Assembly: GCF_002159845.1 (NCBI RefSeq)
Contig: NZ_NFJK01000011.1
Span: 1-64,000, forward strand
Direction of reading: 5' to 3'
DNA: 64,000 nt
From: Anaeromassilibacillus sp. An250
GTDB lineage: Bacteria; Bacillota; Clostridia; Oscillospirales; Acutalibacteraceae
Made by a program: the position numbers and the translations under genes. The notes beneath the pieces are model-generated. The model searched no databases, was not told where the DNA came from, and worked only from the letters and a program-made list of their open reading frames with translations. Below are positions 50,213 through 59,021 of the stretch, one piece after another; the first letter of the stretch is position 1, and each line of letters opens with the position of its first letter.

Positions 50213-51790
50213 TTAAACCTGTATCTCCGTCCCATCCTTAAAGGTCACTCGGATGCCCTTCTCGCTGTACACCGTTACGAAATCCACCAAACTCGACCAC
50301 AGCCGTTCATCAAACTCCGTGACTGGCGCTTGACCCTCAACTGTGTGAAGGAACTGCTCCAGCAACTTTTTGCGGTCAGCTTTGTCGGCGACCGCCTGAG
50401 TGACCTCATCAAACTGTGCCTTGACCGCTTCATATCTGCTGACCAGACCATTGTAACGCTGCGTATACTCGTCCTGGTCGAGGGCAACACGGGCGTTCTC
50501 CGTCACGCACCGCTCCACCAGTCCAACCACAACCTCCAGTTCTTCCTTCAGTTCTGTCTGTCGCTTTTCCAGTTCTGCACTGTCGCACAGCATGGCGATG
50601 ACCATCTGCACATTGACAGATAATTCTTCCTTCTCGGAGAGCAGGATGTTGACTGCTCGGACAAATGCGTCCTTGACCTGATCTTCCGTGACATGGGGCG
50701 TACTGCAGGGCTTTCCGCCTTTGTACTTGTGATTGCACTGGTAGATGACCCGGCGGTATTTATCTGTGGAGTGCCATACCTTTGAGCCGTACCAACATCC
50801 GCATTCGCCGCATTTGATCTTGGAGGAAAACATACTCACGCCGCTGTAGCGGTGCTTATCCTTCATCCGCCGCGCCATCTCCGCCTGGACATAGTCGAAG
50901 GTGGCAGGATCGATGATGGCTTCGTGGTTGCCCTCCACATAGTACTGCGGGACCTCGCCCTCGTTCTTTTTTGTTTTCTTCTGGAGGAAGTCCACCGTGA
51001 ACTCCTTCTGCAGGAGCGCATCGCCTTTGTACTTTTCATTAGTAAGGATGCTGCGGACGGTGCTTTGGCTCCAGACTGCCTTGCCGCCCGGAGTCGGCAG
51101 TTTCCGCTCCGTCAGCTCCTTTGCGATGGCGTGGCAGGTCAGGCCATCCAGAAATAACTTGTAAATCAGCTTGACGGTCTTTGCCTGTTCCTGATTGACC
51201 ACAAAGCCGCCGTTGGGACCCCGGTCGTACCCCAGGAACCGCTTGTAAGCCACGCTTGCCTTGCCATCGGCGAACCGCTTCCGCTGACCCCAGGTGGTGT
51301 TCTCCGAAATGCTCCGGCTCTCCTCCTGGGCAAGGCTGGACATGATTGTGATGAGCAGTTCTCCCTTGGCATCCAGCGTCCAGATGTTTTCCTTCTCAAA
51401 GTAGATTTCCACACCCTTTTCCTTCAGCGTCCGCACGGTGGTCAGGCTGTCCACTGTATTTCTGGCAAATCGGCTGACACTTTTTGTTACTATGAGGTCG
51501 ATCTTCCCGGCAAGGGCATCCGCCACCATCGCCTTGAAGCCCTCGCGCCGCTTGGTATTGGTCGCAGAAATCCCTTCGTCCGTGTAGATAGCAACAAACT
51601 CCCAATCGTCCCGCCCCTTGATGTAATTCGTGTAATAGTCCACCTGCGCTTCGTAGCTGGTGACCTGGTCTTCGTGGTCGGTGGAGACGCGGGCATAACC
51701 GGCGACACGGCGTTTCCGCTTGCTGCCAATAGGAACGGCAGTATATTTGGTGATGGTCGCCGGGATCGCCGTTACTTTTCTCTGCGCCAT
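50213..51790 (-). CDS. Serine recombinase (prophage, attachment-proximal)
   Basis: 525 residues: catalytic domain with S36 in GYARVSTDHED, recombinase domain (about 200-290; PTPGGKAVWSQSTVRSILTN), zinc ribbon (KCGECGCWYG...CNHKYKGGKPC) and a helical C-terminal part. ATG at 51790 lies within the end of the preceding recombinase gene (19-base overlap), so the two are coupled. Its 3' end is 11 bp from the tnpV break, so it is the likely integrase, alone or with its partner. Confidence 0.93.
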   Translation of the reverse strand: MAQRKVTAIPATITKYTAVPIGSKRKRRVAGYARVSTDHEDQVTSYEAQVDYYTNYIKGRDDWEFVAIYTDEGISATNTKRREGFKAMVADALAGKIDLIVTKSVSRFARNTVDSLTTVRTLKEKGVEIYFEKENIWTLDAKGELLITIMSSLAQEESRSISENTTWGQRKRFADGKASVAYKRFLGYDRGPNGGFVVNQEQAKTVKLIYKLFLDGLTCHAIAKELTERKLPTPGGKAVWSQSTVRSILTNEKYKGDALLQKEFTVDFLQKKTKKNEGEVPQYYVEGNHEAIIDPATFDYVQAEMARRMKDKHRYSGVSMFSSKIKCGECGCWYGSKVWHSTDKYRRVIYQCNHKYKGGKPCSTPHVTEDQVKDAFVRAVNILLSEKEELSVNVQMVIAMLCDSAELEKRQTELKEELEVVVGLVERCVTENARVALDQDEYTQRYNGLVSRYEAVKAQFDEVTQAVADKADRKKLLEQFLHTVEGQAPVTEFDERLWSSLVDFVTVYSEKGIRVTFKDGTEIQV

Positions 51791-53550
51791 TTGTCTCCAC
51801 GCTCCTTCCGTAATTGCTTCATGTGTTCGCTCATCTGCCGGCGCCGCTCTGGCGTATAGGCGCCCTTAATGGATTCCTTAAATTTTGCCCTCTGCTCCTC
51901 AGTCCAAGGCCGCCCCACACGTTCCGGCGGCTGCCAGTTGCGGCTTACGGTTCTGCCATCCTTAAAACAGAAGCGGAGTTCTGAAGAGGAAAGCACCTCA
52001 ACTCGGTCGATCTTCTCACGAAAAGCGGCGGCGTCAAACGCATCCAGCCCAAGTACCTCTGCGGCCATCTGTTCCAGCAAATCCTCCCGCAGGCTGGGGG
52101 AATCGCAACCGTTATGCTCTGCGCACCGCCAGTGGCTGACCTTGCTGCCATCTTTGCAGTTCCGTGTTGCCTTGCGGAAATTACAGCCGCAGGATACGCA
52201 CTTTATCTTCCCCGTGAAGCAGGATGCACCGATGGGATTCGTGCCGTTCTTGCGCCGTTTCATGGACACTTCAGCACGCCGCTCCGGTGTCCAGCAGTCC
52301 CGATGCCCCGTGTTCAGGCAGTCCTTTGTTACCACATTGCCGTCCGCCATGTGAAACTCCAGCGTATAGCGTTCTGGCACATCGATATGGTCCACCTTTT
52401 CCAAAAAGATGGCTTCATCAAATTCATCAAGCCCCAGAACTTCCGTACAGACTTTAACCATGTTTTTGTGGTTGATGGTGCCGCCCACAGGACAGCCGGT
52501 TCCTTTCTTCTTTTTCTTCTTACTGCCACAGTTCCAGAACTCCATATCGCCACGGTCTGTCCGCTTGTTGTGCATATAGCTCTGACCGCAGTATGGGCAT
52601 TTGATTTTTCCTGTAAAGCAGGATGTGTTCAGACTCTTATTTGCCAGTGCGCCAAGTTCCCTGCGCCTTGCCATCTCCTCCTGCACAAAGTCAAAAGTGG
52701 CCTTGTCGATAATGGCAGGATGGGTGTCCTCCACATAGTACTGGGGAAGTTCCCCTCGGTTCTTTTTCCGCTGCTTGGAGATAGGGTCGGAGATAAACTC
52801 CTTTTGCAGGAGCAGGTTTCCTGTGTAGGTCACATTGGTCAGCACCACCTTGATGTTGGAATCCCCCCAGCGGCAGCCGTCCCTGGTTGTGATGCCCTCG
52901 TCGGCAAGCTCCCGCTCGGTTTCCAGCCTGGATTTCCCGTCCAGGAAGTTCCGGAAGATTCTCTTTACAACCTCCGCTTCCTCTGGCACGATGACCAGTT
53001 CATCGCCCTCCCATCGATAACCGTAGATGCGGAAGTGGCCGTTTGGGATGCCGTTTTGCATCCTTTTTCGGATGCCCCATTTCACATTGTCGGAAATGCT
53101 GCGGCTTTCCTCCTGGGCAAAGGAGGCCAAGATGGTCAACATCAACTCGCCGTCCCCGTCCATAGAGCGGATGCGCTCCTTCTCGAACCGCACCTCGACA
53201 CCTAAGTCCTTCAAATGCCGCACCGTTTCCAGAAGGTCCACCGTGTTCCTGGCAAACCGCGAGATACTCTTTGTCAGGATGATGTCAATCTTGCCGGCCT
53301 CGCAGTCCGCAAGCATCCGCTTGAACTCATCACGCTTTACTGTGTTGGTTCCGGAAATAAAATCGTCTGCATAGACCCCGGCATACTCCCAGTCCGAGTT
53401 CTTCTGGATTAGCCCGCTGTAGTAACTCACCTGTGCGGAAAGGGAGTGGAGCATCCGTTCCGACTGCATGGACACTCTGGCATAAGCGGCCACCTTTTTC
53501 TTTTCCCGGATTGCGGGAACTGCCGCTTCGATTTTTCTTAAATTCGGCAT
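51772..53550 (-). CDS. Serine recombinase with duplicated zinc-ribbon module
   Basis: 592 residues from ATG 53550 (GGAAAGGAG upstream; the frame from 53604 is unsupported). Catalytic domain with S27 in AAYARVSMQSE, recombinase domain (about 170-270), then two copies of one module: FTGKIKCPYCGQ...VLGLDEFDEAIFLEKVDHIDV...WTPERRAEVSMKRR and FTGKIKCVSCGC...VLGLDAFDAAAFREKIDRVEV...YTPERRRQMSEHMK. The final motifs resemble NUMOD3/AT-hook-like DNA-binding segments. There is no long coiled coil like that of typical large serine recombinases. Confidence 0.92.
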   Translation of the reverse strand: MPNLRKIEAAVPAIREKKKVAAYARVSMQSERMLHSLSAQVSYYSGLIQKNSDWEYAGVYADDFISGTNTVKRDEFKRMLADCEAGKIDIILTKSISRFARNTVDLLETVRHLKDLGVEVRFEKERIRSMDGDGELMLTILASFAQEESRSISDNVKWGIRKRMQNGIPNGHFRIYGYRWEGDELVIVPEEAEVVKRIFRNFLDGKSRLETERELADEGITTRDGCRWGDSNIKVVLTNVTYTGNLLLQKEFISDPISKQRKKNRGELPQYYVEDTHPAIIDKATFDFVQEEMARRRELGALANKSLNTSCFTGKIKCPYCGQSYMHNKRTDRGDMEFWNCGSKKKKKKGTGCPVGGTINHKNMVKVCTEVLGLDEFDEAIFLEKVDHIDVPERYTLEFHMADGNVVTKDCLNTGHRDCWTPERRAEVSMKRRKNGTNPIGASCFTGKIKCVSCGCNFRKATRNCKDGSKVSHWRCAEHNGCDSPSLREDLLEQMAAEVLGLDAFDAAAFREKIDRVEVLSSSELRFCFKDGRTVSRNWQPPERVGRPWTEEQRAKFKESIKGAYTPERRRQMSEHMKQLRKERGDKWRREK

Positions 53551-53600
53551 GAAATCACGCTCCTTTCCGCTACCATACATCACTCTAAAAGGCTGTAAAG

Positions 53601-53771
53601 TCAACAGATTTCGGAGAATAATGTGCCGAAAAGAGGGTGGTATTTTTCCAGGAACATTGTATCAATCTGACGGTACTCTTCCTCGGTGATAAGCCCCTCC
53701 GCAAGCATCTTTCTGACCATGCTCATGGTCACTTGGTAGAGCTTTTCCTGTCTCATCTGCTCCTTACTCAT
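53601..53771 (-). CDS. SHOCT-like small protein
   Basis: 56 residues ending MLAEGLITEEEYRQIDTMFLEKYHP, the pattern of SHOCT (short C-terminal) oligomerisation domains. ATG at 53771 overlaps the upstream gene's stop. Small SHOCT proteins often sit before paired recombinases in clostridial prophages; a role in recombination is inferred by position. Confidence 0.7.
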   Translation of the reverse strand: MSKEQMRQEKLYQVTMSMVRKMLAEGLITEEEYRQIDTMFLEKYHPLFGTLFSEIC

Positions 53772-54171
53772 CCGCGCTGCCTCCGAACCGGTGCCGGATG
53801 TAGCACACATGACTGCAGTACTTCCTCGCCGCCTGTCCATAAACCGAAAAAGTCTTACCGCATCCGGCGCAGGTGACCTCCCGAATCACCCTGCGGTCAA
53901 CCTTATCCAGATGGGCGTTCCACCATTTGTTCCTGCACTTGTCAGAGCAGAACTTCTTTTCCTTCCGGCCGGCGTTCTGCGCCACAGGCGTTCCGCAGCA
54001 AAGGCACTGATGCTCGCCCGCACCAGTGACCGGCTTATCCTCTTTCTGTGCGTTCCTGCGGCAGAAGGATTTTACTGTATTTTCTGAGATCCCGACTTTC
54101 CGGGCGATTGCGCCGTAGCCCATGCCCTGCGCCCGGAGAGCGGATACGATCATTCTCTGTTCATTCGTCAC
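53764..54171 (-). CDS. HTH plus zinc-finger protein of the recombination module
   Basis: 135 residues from GTG 54171 (GGAGGG six bases upstream). The N-terminus has an HTH of the sigma/resolvase type (GYGAIARKVGISENTVKSF); it is followed by two Cys4-type knuckles (CLCCGTPV...CSDKC and CAGCGKTF...CSHVC). Probably DNA binding. It is coupled to the SHOCT gene. Possible directionality or regulatory factor; not shown. Confidence 0.65.
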   Translation of the reverse strand: MTNEQRMIVSALRAQGMGYGAIARKVGISENTVKSFCRRNAQKEDKPVTGAGEHQCLCCGTPVAQNAGRKEKKFCSDKCRNKWWNAHLDKVDRRVIREVTCAGCGKTFSVYGQAARKYCSHVCYIRHRFGGSADE

Positions 54172-54235
54172 CGCTGTCCCTCCAATCTGTAACTTTCTAC
54201 CTCTGAAAGGACAGAAGCCGGGGATTTCAGCGGAT

Positions 54236-54293
54236 AAAAAAAGACCCGTGCGCAGCCGACCATAGAGAGCCGATTGCACACGGGTTTTCTTGT
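54236..54293. terminator. Terminator between lysis genes and recombination module
   Basis: AAAACCCGTGTGCA and TGCGCACGGGTCTTTT pair around an inner GCCGAC/GTCGGC-type stem; both strands have A/T flanks. On the minus strand it follows the endolysin stop by about five bases. Confidence 0.85.
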
Positions 54294-54297
54294 TTCC

Positions 54298-55266
54298 TTA
54301 TTCGGTTTTTACTGCATAGTCCAGAGAAATCCAGCCAGCGCCGGACTTCAGCCGTCCCCAGCCAGCAGAGGCCCCCTGGCCGGACTGGACCTCCACGATG
54401 GTAAACACGCCTTTGCCGGTAAACTTCCCGGTTTTGGCATAGTCCGTCCCCGGCCCTTTGCGGATGTTCAGATCGGAGATGCTGACCTTGACGGTAAACG
54501 GCACATCCGGTGCCGCCTTCGTTGATGTGTTCGGTGTGTAGATGTTTACACCGTTATTATCGAACACGCTATATCCCGGATTGGCATCAGCGCACTTCTT
54601 GGCATTAGAGAGGATCTTGTATGCGCCTTTCTGCGATTTACTGTCAGACCATGCCTTACGGACACGGTAATAGCCCTCTGTCAGCTTTTCAGGATACTCA
54701 GTCTCGGTGCCCTCGGATGCCCCGTCGCCAAGCTGTGCTGTGACCTTTGCGGCAAGATCACCCATCCGGGCATACATCCAACTGCCCGGACAGGACTTGT
54801 TGGCAAACCAGCGATGGACAGTCAGCACCATCTCATCAGACTTCGGCTCATAACTGAGTGTCTTATCCTTATCACCCAGCCAGAGGAGCTTTTTCTTGCC
54901 GTTGCGCTTGCAGATATCCACGCAGAGCTTAATGAGCGTCTGGTAGACCACATCCTTAAAGGCATACGGCTCTGTGGTATCGGACGCGCACTCGATGGTG
55001 ACCGCCCGCTGGTCGTTGGCGCTGGAGGAGGAACACCAGGAGCGGTTTTTCTCCTCCACATACATTCCCACACGACCGTCCACGCCGATGCCGTAGTTAC
55101 AGCTTGCCTGTCTGGAAGTCGGCAAGAAGATATTGCCCAGCGTCTCCACCGAGCATTGCCCCACCACGCAGTGGGGCGTAATGCGGTCGATGCTGTGCGT
55201 CCGCTGCCCGGAGTGGTTTGGGCTGAGTTTCGTATAAGATACCAATGAACTGTTTGTGTAAGTCAC
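54298..55266 (-). CDS. Phage endolysin: N-acetylmuramoyl-L-alanine amidase with SH3 domain
   Basis: Cuts host peptidoglycan at lysis. The N-terminal amidase_2/PGRP domain (about 20-165) has zinc ligands H32 (ITPHCVVG), H in VLTVHRWF and C in SCPGSW. A linker leads to a C-terminal bacterial SH3 domain (VSISDLNIRKGPGTDYAKTG) for wall binding; 322 residues. GTG at 55266 directly follows the holin stop, with GGAGG in the holin's last codons. Confidence 0.92.
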   Translation of the reverse strand: MTYTNSSLVSYTKLSPNHSGQRTHSIDRITPHCVVGQCSVETLGNIFLPTSRQASCNYGIGVDGRVGMYVEEKNRSWCSSSSANDQRAVTIECASDTTEPYAFKDVVYQTLIKLCVDICKRNGKKKLLWLGDKDKTLSYEPKSDEMVLTVHRWFANKSCPGSWMYARMGDLAAKVTAQLGDGASEGTETEYPEKLTEGYYRVRKAWSDSKSQKGAYKILSNAKKCADANPGYSVFDNNGVNIYTPNTSTKAAPDVPFTVKVSISDLNIRKGPGTDYAKTGKFTGKGVFTIVEVQSGQGASAGWGRLKSGAGWISLDYAVKTE

Positions 55267-55680
55267 TTAATTTTCCTCCTTTTCCGCTCTGTCATGGAGC
55301 TGTGCCAGGATGTCCTTCATCTTCTCCGGCACAGGAAGCCCCAGGTGCGCCGCGTTCTCCAAAAGGCTCACACCCTCGTTGGAGAGGTAAAAGAAGATGA
55401 CCGCCGTGCGAAGGACGCTGCCTGTGCCAATCACCTGCACATCCAGGATGTTGGCGATCCCAACCAGCAGGAAGATCAGCACCTTCCGGCAGATGCCCTT
55501 AAAGCCCACCTCGCTGGACAGCTTCTTATCCGAGATGGCGCACATCACGCCCGTGACATAATCCACTGCCACGAACACCACCAGGGCGATGAGCAGCCCG
55601 TCGCAGCCGCCCAGGAAGTAGCCCAGCCACCCGCCGATGGCCGCAAAGATCACCTGCGCCGTGTTCCAAAGTTCCTTCAT
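55267..55680 (-). CDS. Phage holin (toxin secretion/phage lysis family)
   Basis: 137 residues with two to three membrane helices, GGWLGYFLGGCDGLLIALVV and VLIFLLVGIANILDV, the conserved DYVTGVMCA, and a charged C-terminus, as in the TcdE/phi-29-like pore family. ATG at 55680 follows CGGAGG; the longer frame from 55827 has no support. Works with the adjacent endolysin. Confidence 0.9.
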   Translation of the reverse strand: MKELWNTAQVIFAAIGGWLGYFLGGCDGLLIALVVFVAVDYVTGVMCAISDKKLSSEVGFKGICRKVLIFLLVGIANILDVQVIGTGSVLRTAVIFFYLSNEGVSLLENAAHLGLPVPEKMKDILAQLHDRAEKEEN

Positions 55681-55760
55681 GTTGATACCTCCGTTTCTTG
55701 AAATGGTTTTGTGTATGAAAAAAGCGGCCGCCCCGCAGGGCAGTCGCCAGTTCCCGTAAG

Positions 55761-58232
55761 TTATTCTGTTTGCTTCGGCAGCCATTCCCACAGCCGCATA
55801 TCCTCCTGACCCAAAGACCACATACACATCCCCCGGAGCTTCCAGCGGTACGCCGCCTGGTTTGCCCAGTAGACCAGGGAATCCACGTCCTGGTAGTAGA
55901 GGATGGAAAAGCCGTCCGCGTCTCCAAGGAACAGCCGGGATATCCAGATGTTGATGTCCTTCGGTATGACCTTTGCCGTGTAGTTCCCGCCGCAGGAAAT
56001 CTCCAGCAGGTCGGAGTGAAAGAAATCATAATCCAGGGAGATGTCCTCGCTCCGGGTGGAGGTTTCCTCCACATCGGAGGTCAGCGTGAATACCTGGAAC
56101 TCCTCATCCCAGGTGCAGTTCGTGCGGGATATCCTTCCGTAGCTTTTAAAGCTGCCGTCCGGCATCTCCACATCAAACCGCTCATACGGCTCGTAGGTCC
56201 AGGCGTCCCCCAGACGCAGAAGTTCGCAGACCGTGGTGTTGTCCGAGCGGTACCCAGCGTATCCGCCGGAAAAGCCGCTGGCTGTCGCCGTGAAGCGCAG
56301 GGTGTAGGAAGAACCGGAATACACCCGCACCCGGTTCCCACGGACGCGCATCTCCACCGTGTACATGGTAGGATTGCCCCGCAGGTCCTCCGAGGAAGTC
56401 CTTGTGATCTCCTGGCTGTAGCTGCCAAGAAGCGTGGAGCCGTTGTACAGCTCCACCGCCTGGGTGTCGTAGTTTAAGCAGCAGAACAGGCTGCCGCAGA
56501 ATACGCCGGCCCGTCCGCTCCCGTTTGCCGGGAAGGCCAGCCTTGCCCGCAGATGCAGCTCCGAAAAGCCGTCATACTGCCACGCAAGCTCCCCATGCCC
56601 TTCAAGCTGGGAGTAGACACGCTCCATCGAATATTCATCCGACCGCCACACCTCGAAGGAGCCGGAACGCACCGTCCAGTAGTCCGTCTCCAGCACGCCG
56701 TAATCCTGGAAATCCTCATACCAGATGAGCGCCGAATCCGGCTTCCTTCGGAGCATCTCCAGCGTCAGCTTGAAGCCTTTGTCAGGGACAGCCATATTGC
56801 CGTCCACATCCTTAAAGCTCCTGGGCGCAAGGGCGAAAGTGGCCTCCCCGGCGGTGGGTTCCTCGGAAAAAGCCGAGCAGACGCGGAAGCCGTAAAACTG
56901 GACGCCTTTGGCATCCACTGAAATGGTAATGGTGTGTGTCCCGGCCGAAAGCGTTACGCCGCTTGCGAGGGACGCCCAGAAGGTACTCCGCCAGTACGGC
57001 CACCACAGGCGGCTTTCCGTGAAGTGCTTTGTGCTGCCGTCCAGCGCCGCATAGATGCCGTTCTTGTCCCAGAAGGGGTAGCAGAGCCGCACCGCCACAT
57101 CGTAAGTTCCCGCTGCGTCCACCGTAAAACTGTAGGTCACCGAGCCGTTATCGCCCAGGGTTGCGATGCCGTTTTCAATGGAGACAATGCCGGACGCGCT
57201 GGAGTAGCCGTCAGCGTCCCGGTCGATGAAAATAGTTCCGAACTCGGTTTTCTGCTCCTTGCCGTAGGCAGTCAGGTAGCGCCTGCGGTTGTATGTGTCC
57301 GCAAGCTGAGGGTACTCGCGGGAAACTGCGTCCGCTCCTTCCATGTAATCGTAGACATGGGGAAAGGCGTAAGGCACCTTGTCATAATCATCCCAATAGG
57401 CTACGATAGGGAGAAAGGGCTGGGGCGGCGCGTCACCTGTGAAGTTGTACGCTCCCGTCATCCAGTACCTCGCGGCGTAGTAGGTGTTGGAAACGCCCCG
57501 GTAGGTTTCGCCCAGGTTCTCCGGCGTGTCATAGATCTGCCAGTTCCAGCCGTAGGCCGGCATCCCCAGGAAAATCTTGTCCGGGTCCATGACCCGGGTG
57601 GCGTAATCGTAAATGCCCTCCAGCCAGCTTCTCGGAGAAACCGGCCCCGGCGCGGAGCCTGCCCAGGCCATGCCGTAGCTCATAATAGACGCCGTGTCAC
57701 AGCAGGAGTCGAGGTCCCCATAGACACACCAGTTCTCGCCGCCCACCGAGCCGTTGACGCTGGTCATCCCTGGCAGGCAGATGTTCATGTGCTTCGTGGC
57801 ATCGTAATTCTTTACCGTATTGTAGATGTTCTGGAACATGGCGGTGGACGCGGCATGGGTGGAGTAGCCGTCCCCTCGTTCCAGGTCAATGTCGATGCCG
57901 TCACACCAGGGATACTTCTCCATGATGCGGATGATCTCCGAAAGGAACATCTCCTGCGCCCCGTTTGTGTTGTCCCGCAGGGCGCGGAAGATGCTGTTCG
58001 CCCCGTCGTTTGCCACCGTCAGCAGCCACTTGATATGGGGCCATTTGTTGATGTAGGTGAGCATATCCGAAATCGCCACGCCGCTCTCGTAAATCTCCCC
58101 GGTGGCCCGCACCTTAAAGGAGAACAGCCCGATCTGGCTGATGCGGTCGCCGTAGTCCCGGAGGGCTTCGTACATCCGGGCATTGCCCATGAACGTCCAT
58201 ACCATGATCTGTTTGCCTTTCAGTGTGTCCAT
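55761..58232 (-). CDS. Phage tail protein with an interrupted GH18 (chitinase-fold) domain
   Basis: 823 residues, probably a tail-tip or baseplate component that binds or cleaves cell-wall glycan. The GH18 barrel occupies about 8-330, with the DxxDxDxE motif DGIDIDLE at 111-118 (E118 acid) and the YAAR/GMPAYGWNW strands. At about 345-460 a CBM35/CBM6-like beta domain follows (VTYSFTVDAAGTYDVAVRL), then a concanavalin-like region (about 490-680). The last about 45 residues (FSILYYQDVDSLVYWANQ, then GMCMWSLGQEDMRLWEW) look like the closing beta-7/8 part of a GH18 barrel. Start overlaps the upstream stop. Confidence 0.88.
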   Translation of the reverse strand: MDTLKGKQIMVWTFMGNARMYEALRDYGDRISQIGLFSFKVRATGEIYESGVAISDMLTYINKWPHIKWLLTVANDGANSIFRALRDNTNGAQEMFLSEIIRIMEKYPWCDGIDIDLERGDGYSTHAASTAMFQNIYNTVKNYDATKHMNICLPGMTSVNGSVGGENWCVYGDLDSCCDTASIMSYGMAWAGSAPGPVSPRSWLEGIYDYATRVMDPDKIFLGMPAYGWNWQIYDTPENLGETYRGVSNTYYAARYWMTGAYNFTGDAPPQPFLPIVAYWDDYDKVPYAFPHVYDYMEGADAVSREYPQLADTYNRRRYLTAYGKEQKTEFGTIFIDRDADGYSSASGIVSIENGIATLGDNGSVTYSFTVDAAGTYDVAVRLCYPFWDKNGIYAALDGSTKHFTESRLWWPYWRSTFWASLASGVTLSAGTHTITISVDAKGVQFYGFRVCSAFSEEPTAGEATFALAPRSFKDVDGNMAVPDKGFKLTLEMLRRKPDSALIWYEDFQDYGVLETDYWTVRSGSFEVWRSDEYSMERVYSQLEGHGELAWQYDGFSELHLRARLAFPANGSGRAGVFCGSLFCCLNYDTQAVELYNGSTLLGSYSQEITRTSSEDLRGNPTMYTVEMRVRGNRVRVYSGSSYTLRFTATASGFSGGYAGYRSDNTTVCELLRLGDAWTYEPYERFDVEMPDGSFKSYGRISRTNCTWDEEFQVFTLTSDVEETSTRSEDISLDYDFFHSDLLEISCGGNYTAKVIPKDINIWISRLFLGDADGFSILYYQDVDSLVYWANQAAYRWKLRGMCMWSLGQEDMRLWEWLPKQTE

Positions 58233-58816
58233 CAGATCGGCTCACCTCCATCCTGCATTTCCTGCATCTCAAACAGTACCCTCGCCGTTTTCCCTTCCGG
58301 GAGCGCCACCTTATGCTTGGAATCCCAGGCGGCGCTGTACTGGTAAAAGCCCTCTTTTTTCTCCGGGCTGCCGTTCTTCGTACACTGCCGTGTGCTGGCA
58401 AGCAGAGCAAGGTCCGCTTCGGCGGGGACGGCGTTGGGGAAGGATACCTTCTGGCCGCCCACGCCCTGGCAGAGGGAAACTGCCCCCGCTTCCAGGTCGG
58501 ACTTGGGGTACAAATGCACATCCAGCCCAGCGGAAGTCTCCCCAAGGTTAAAGAGGATGACCGTTTCCTCGCCCCGCACCACGCCGTTGAACCAGACAGG
58601 GGCCTTGACCTCGCCGTCCACACGCAGCTTTTTAAGGAATGGTTCGGTATGTGGCGTGTATCCCGTCAGCGCCGGGCCTTCCTGGAGCATCAGGTCCGTA
58701 AAATAGATCGTGCCGGAGCAGTCCGCAATGGTAGGCTTCACGGTAACGCTCACGACACGCATATCCTGTTTCCGGTTGATAACCTCCGCCAGCCGGATAA
58801 AAGCAATCTCAGCCAT
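58232..58816 (-). CDS. Phage tail protein, unknown function
   Basis: 194 residues with a beta-rich pattern. The segment CSGTIYFTDLMLQEGPALTGY (21 residues at about 34-54, quoted in part: TIYFTDLMLQEGPALTGY) matches the small upstream protein. Coupled to both neighbours: its ATG lies in the upstream stop (8-base overlap) and its TGA overlaps the GH18 start. Likely part of the tail tip. Confidence 0.7.
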   Translation of the reverse strand: MAEIAFIRLAEVINRKQDMRVVSVTVKPTIADCSGTIYFTDLMLQEGPALTGYTPHTEPFLKKLRVDGEVKAPVWFNGVVRGEETVILFNLGETSAGLDVHLYPKSDLEAGAVSLCQGVGGQKVSFPNAVPAEADLALLASTRQCTKNGSPEKKEGFYQYSAAWDSKHKVALPEGKTARVLFEMQEMQDGGEPI

Positions 58817-59006
58817 CCAGCGTCCACTTCATCTCGCAGGGATGGCCTACCCATCCCGTCACCACGGACCCTGCCTGCAGGAGGATGTCCGTGATATAAA
58901 GCGTCCCGGTGCAGTTCGTGATGCACACCCGCACCGTGATGGACTTGACCCTGGAGGAATAATTCTCCGGCGCGATCCGGGCGGAAGTTGAAGATAAATA
59001 TGCCAT
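58809..59006 (-). CDS. Small phage tail protein, paralogous segment
   Basis: 65 residues: ITVRVCITNCTGTLYITDIL and LQAGSVVTGWVGHPCEMKW. It repeats the 'C-x-GT-x-YxTDxxLQxG' pattern of the next gene, suggesting duplication of one beta-strand module. ATG at 59006 follows GAAGGAGG. Confidence 0.7.
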   Translation of the reverse strand: MAYLSSTSARIAPENYSSRVKSITVRVCITNCTGTLYITDILLQAGSVVTGWVGHPCEMKWTLDG

Positions 59007-59021
59007 GCCGTCCTCCTTCCA

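Noticed and set aside
56934-58346. 470-codon plus-strand ORF opposite the GH18 tail gene, and a 464-codon one opposite the tape measure (62420-63814)
   Set aside because: Both are antisense to genes with clear family motifs and compositionally look like shadows of GC-rich coding DNA.
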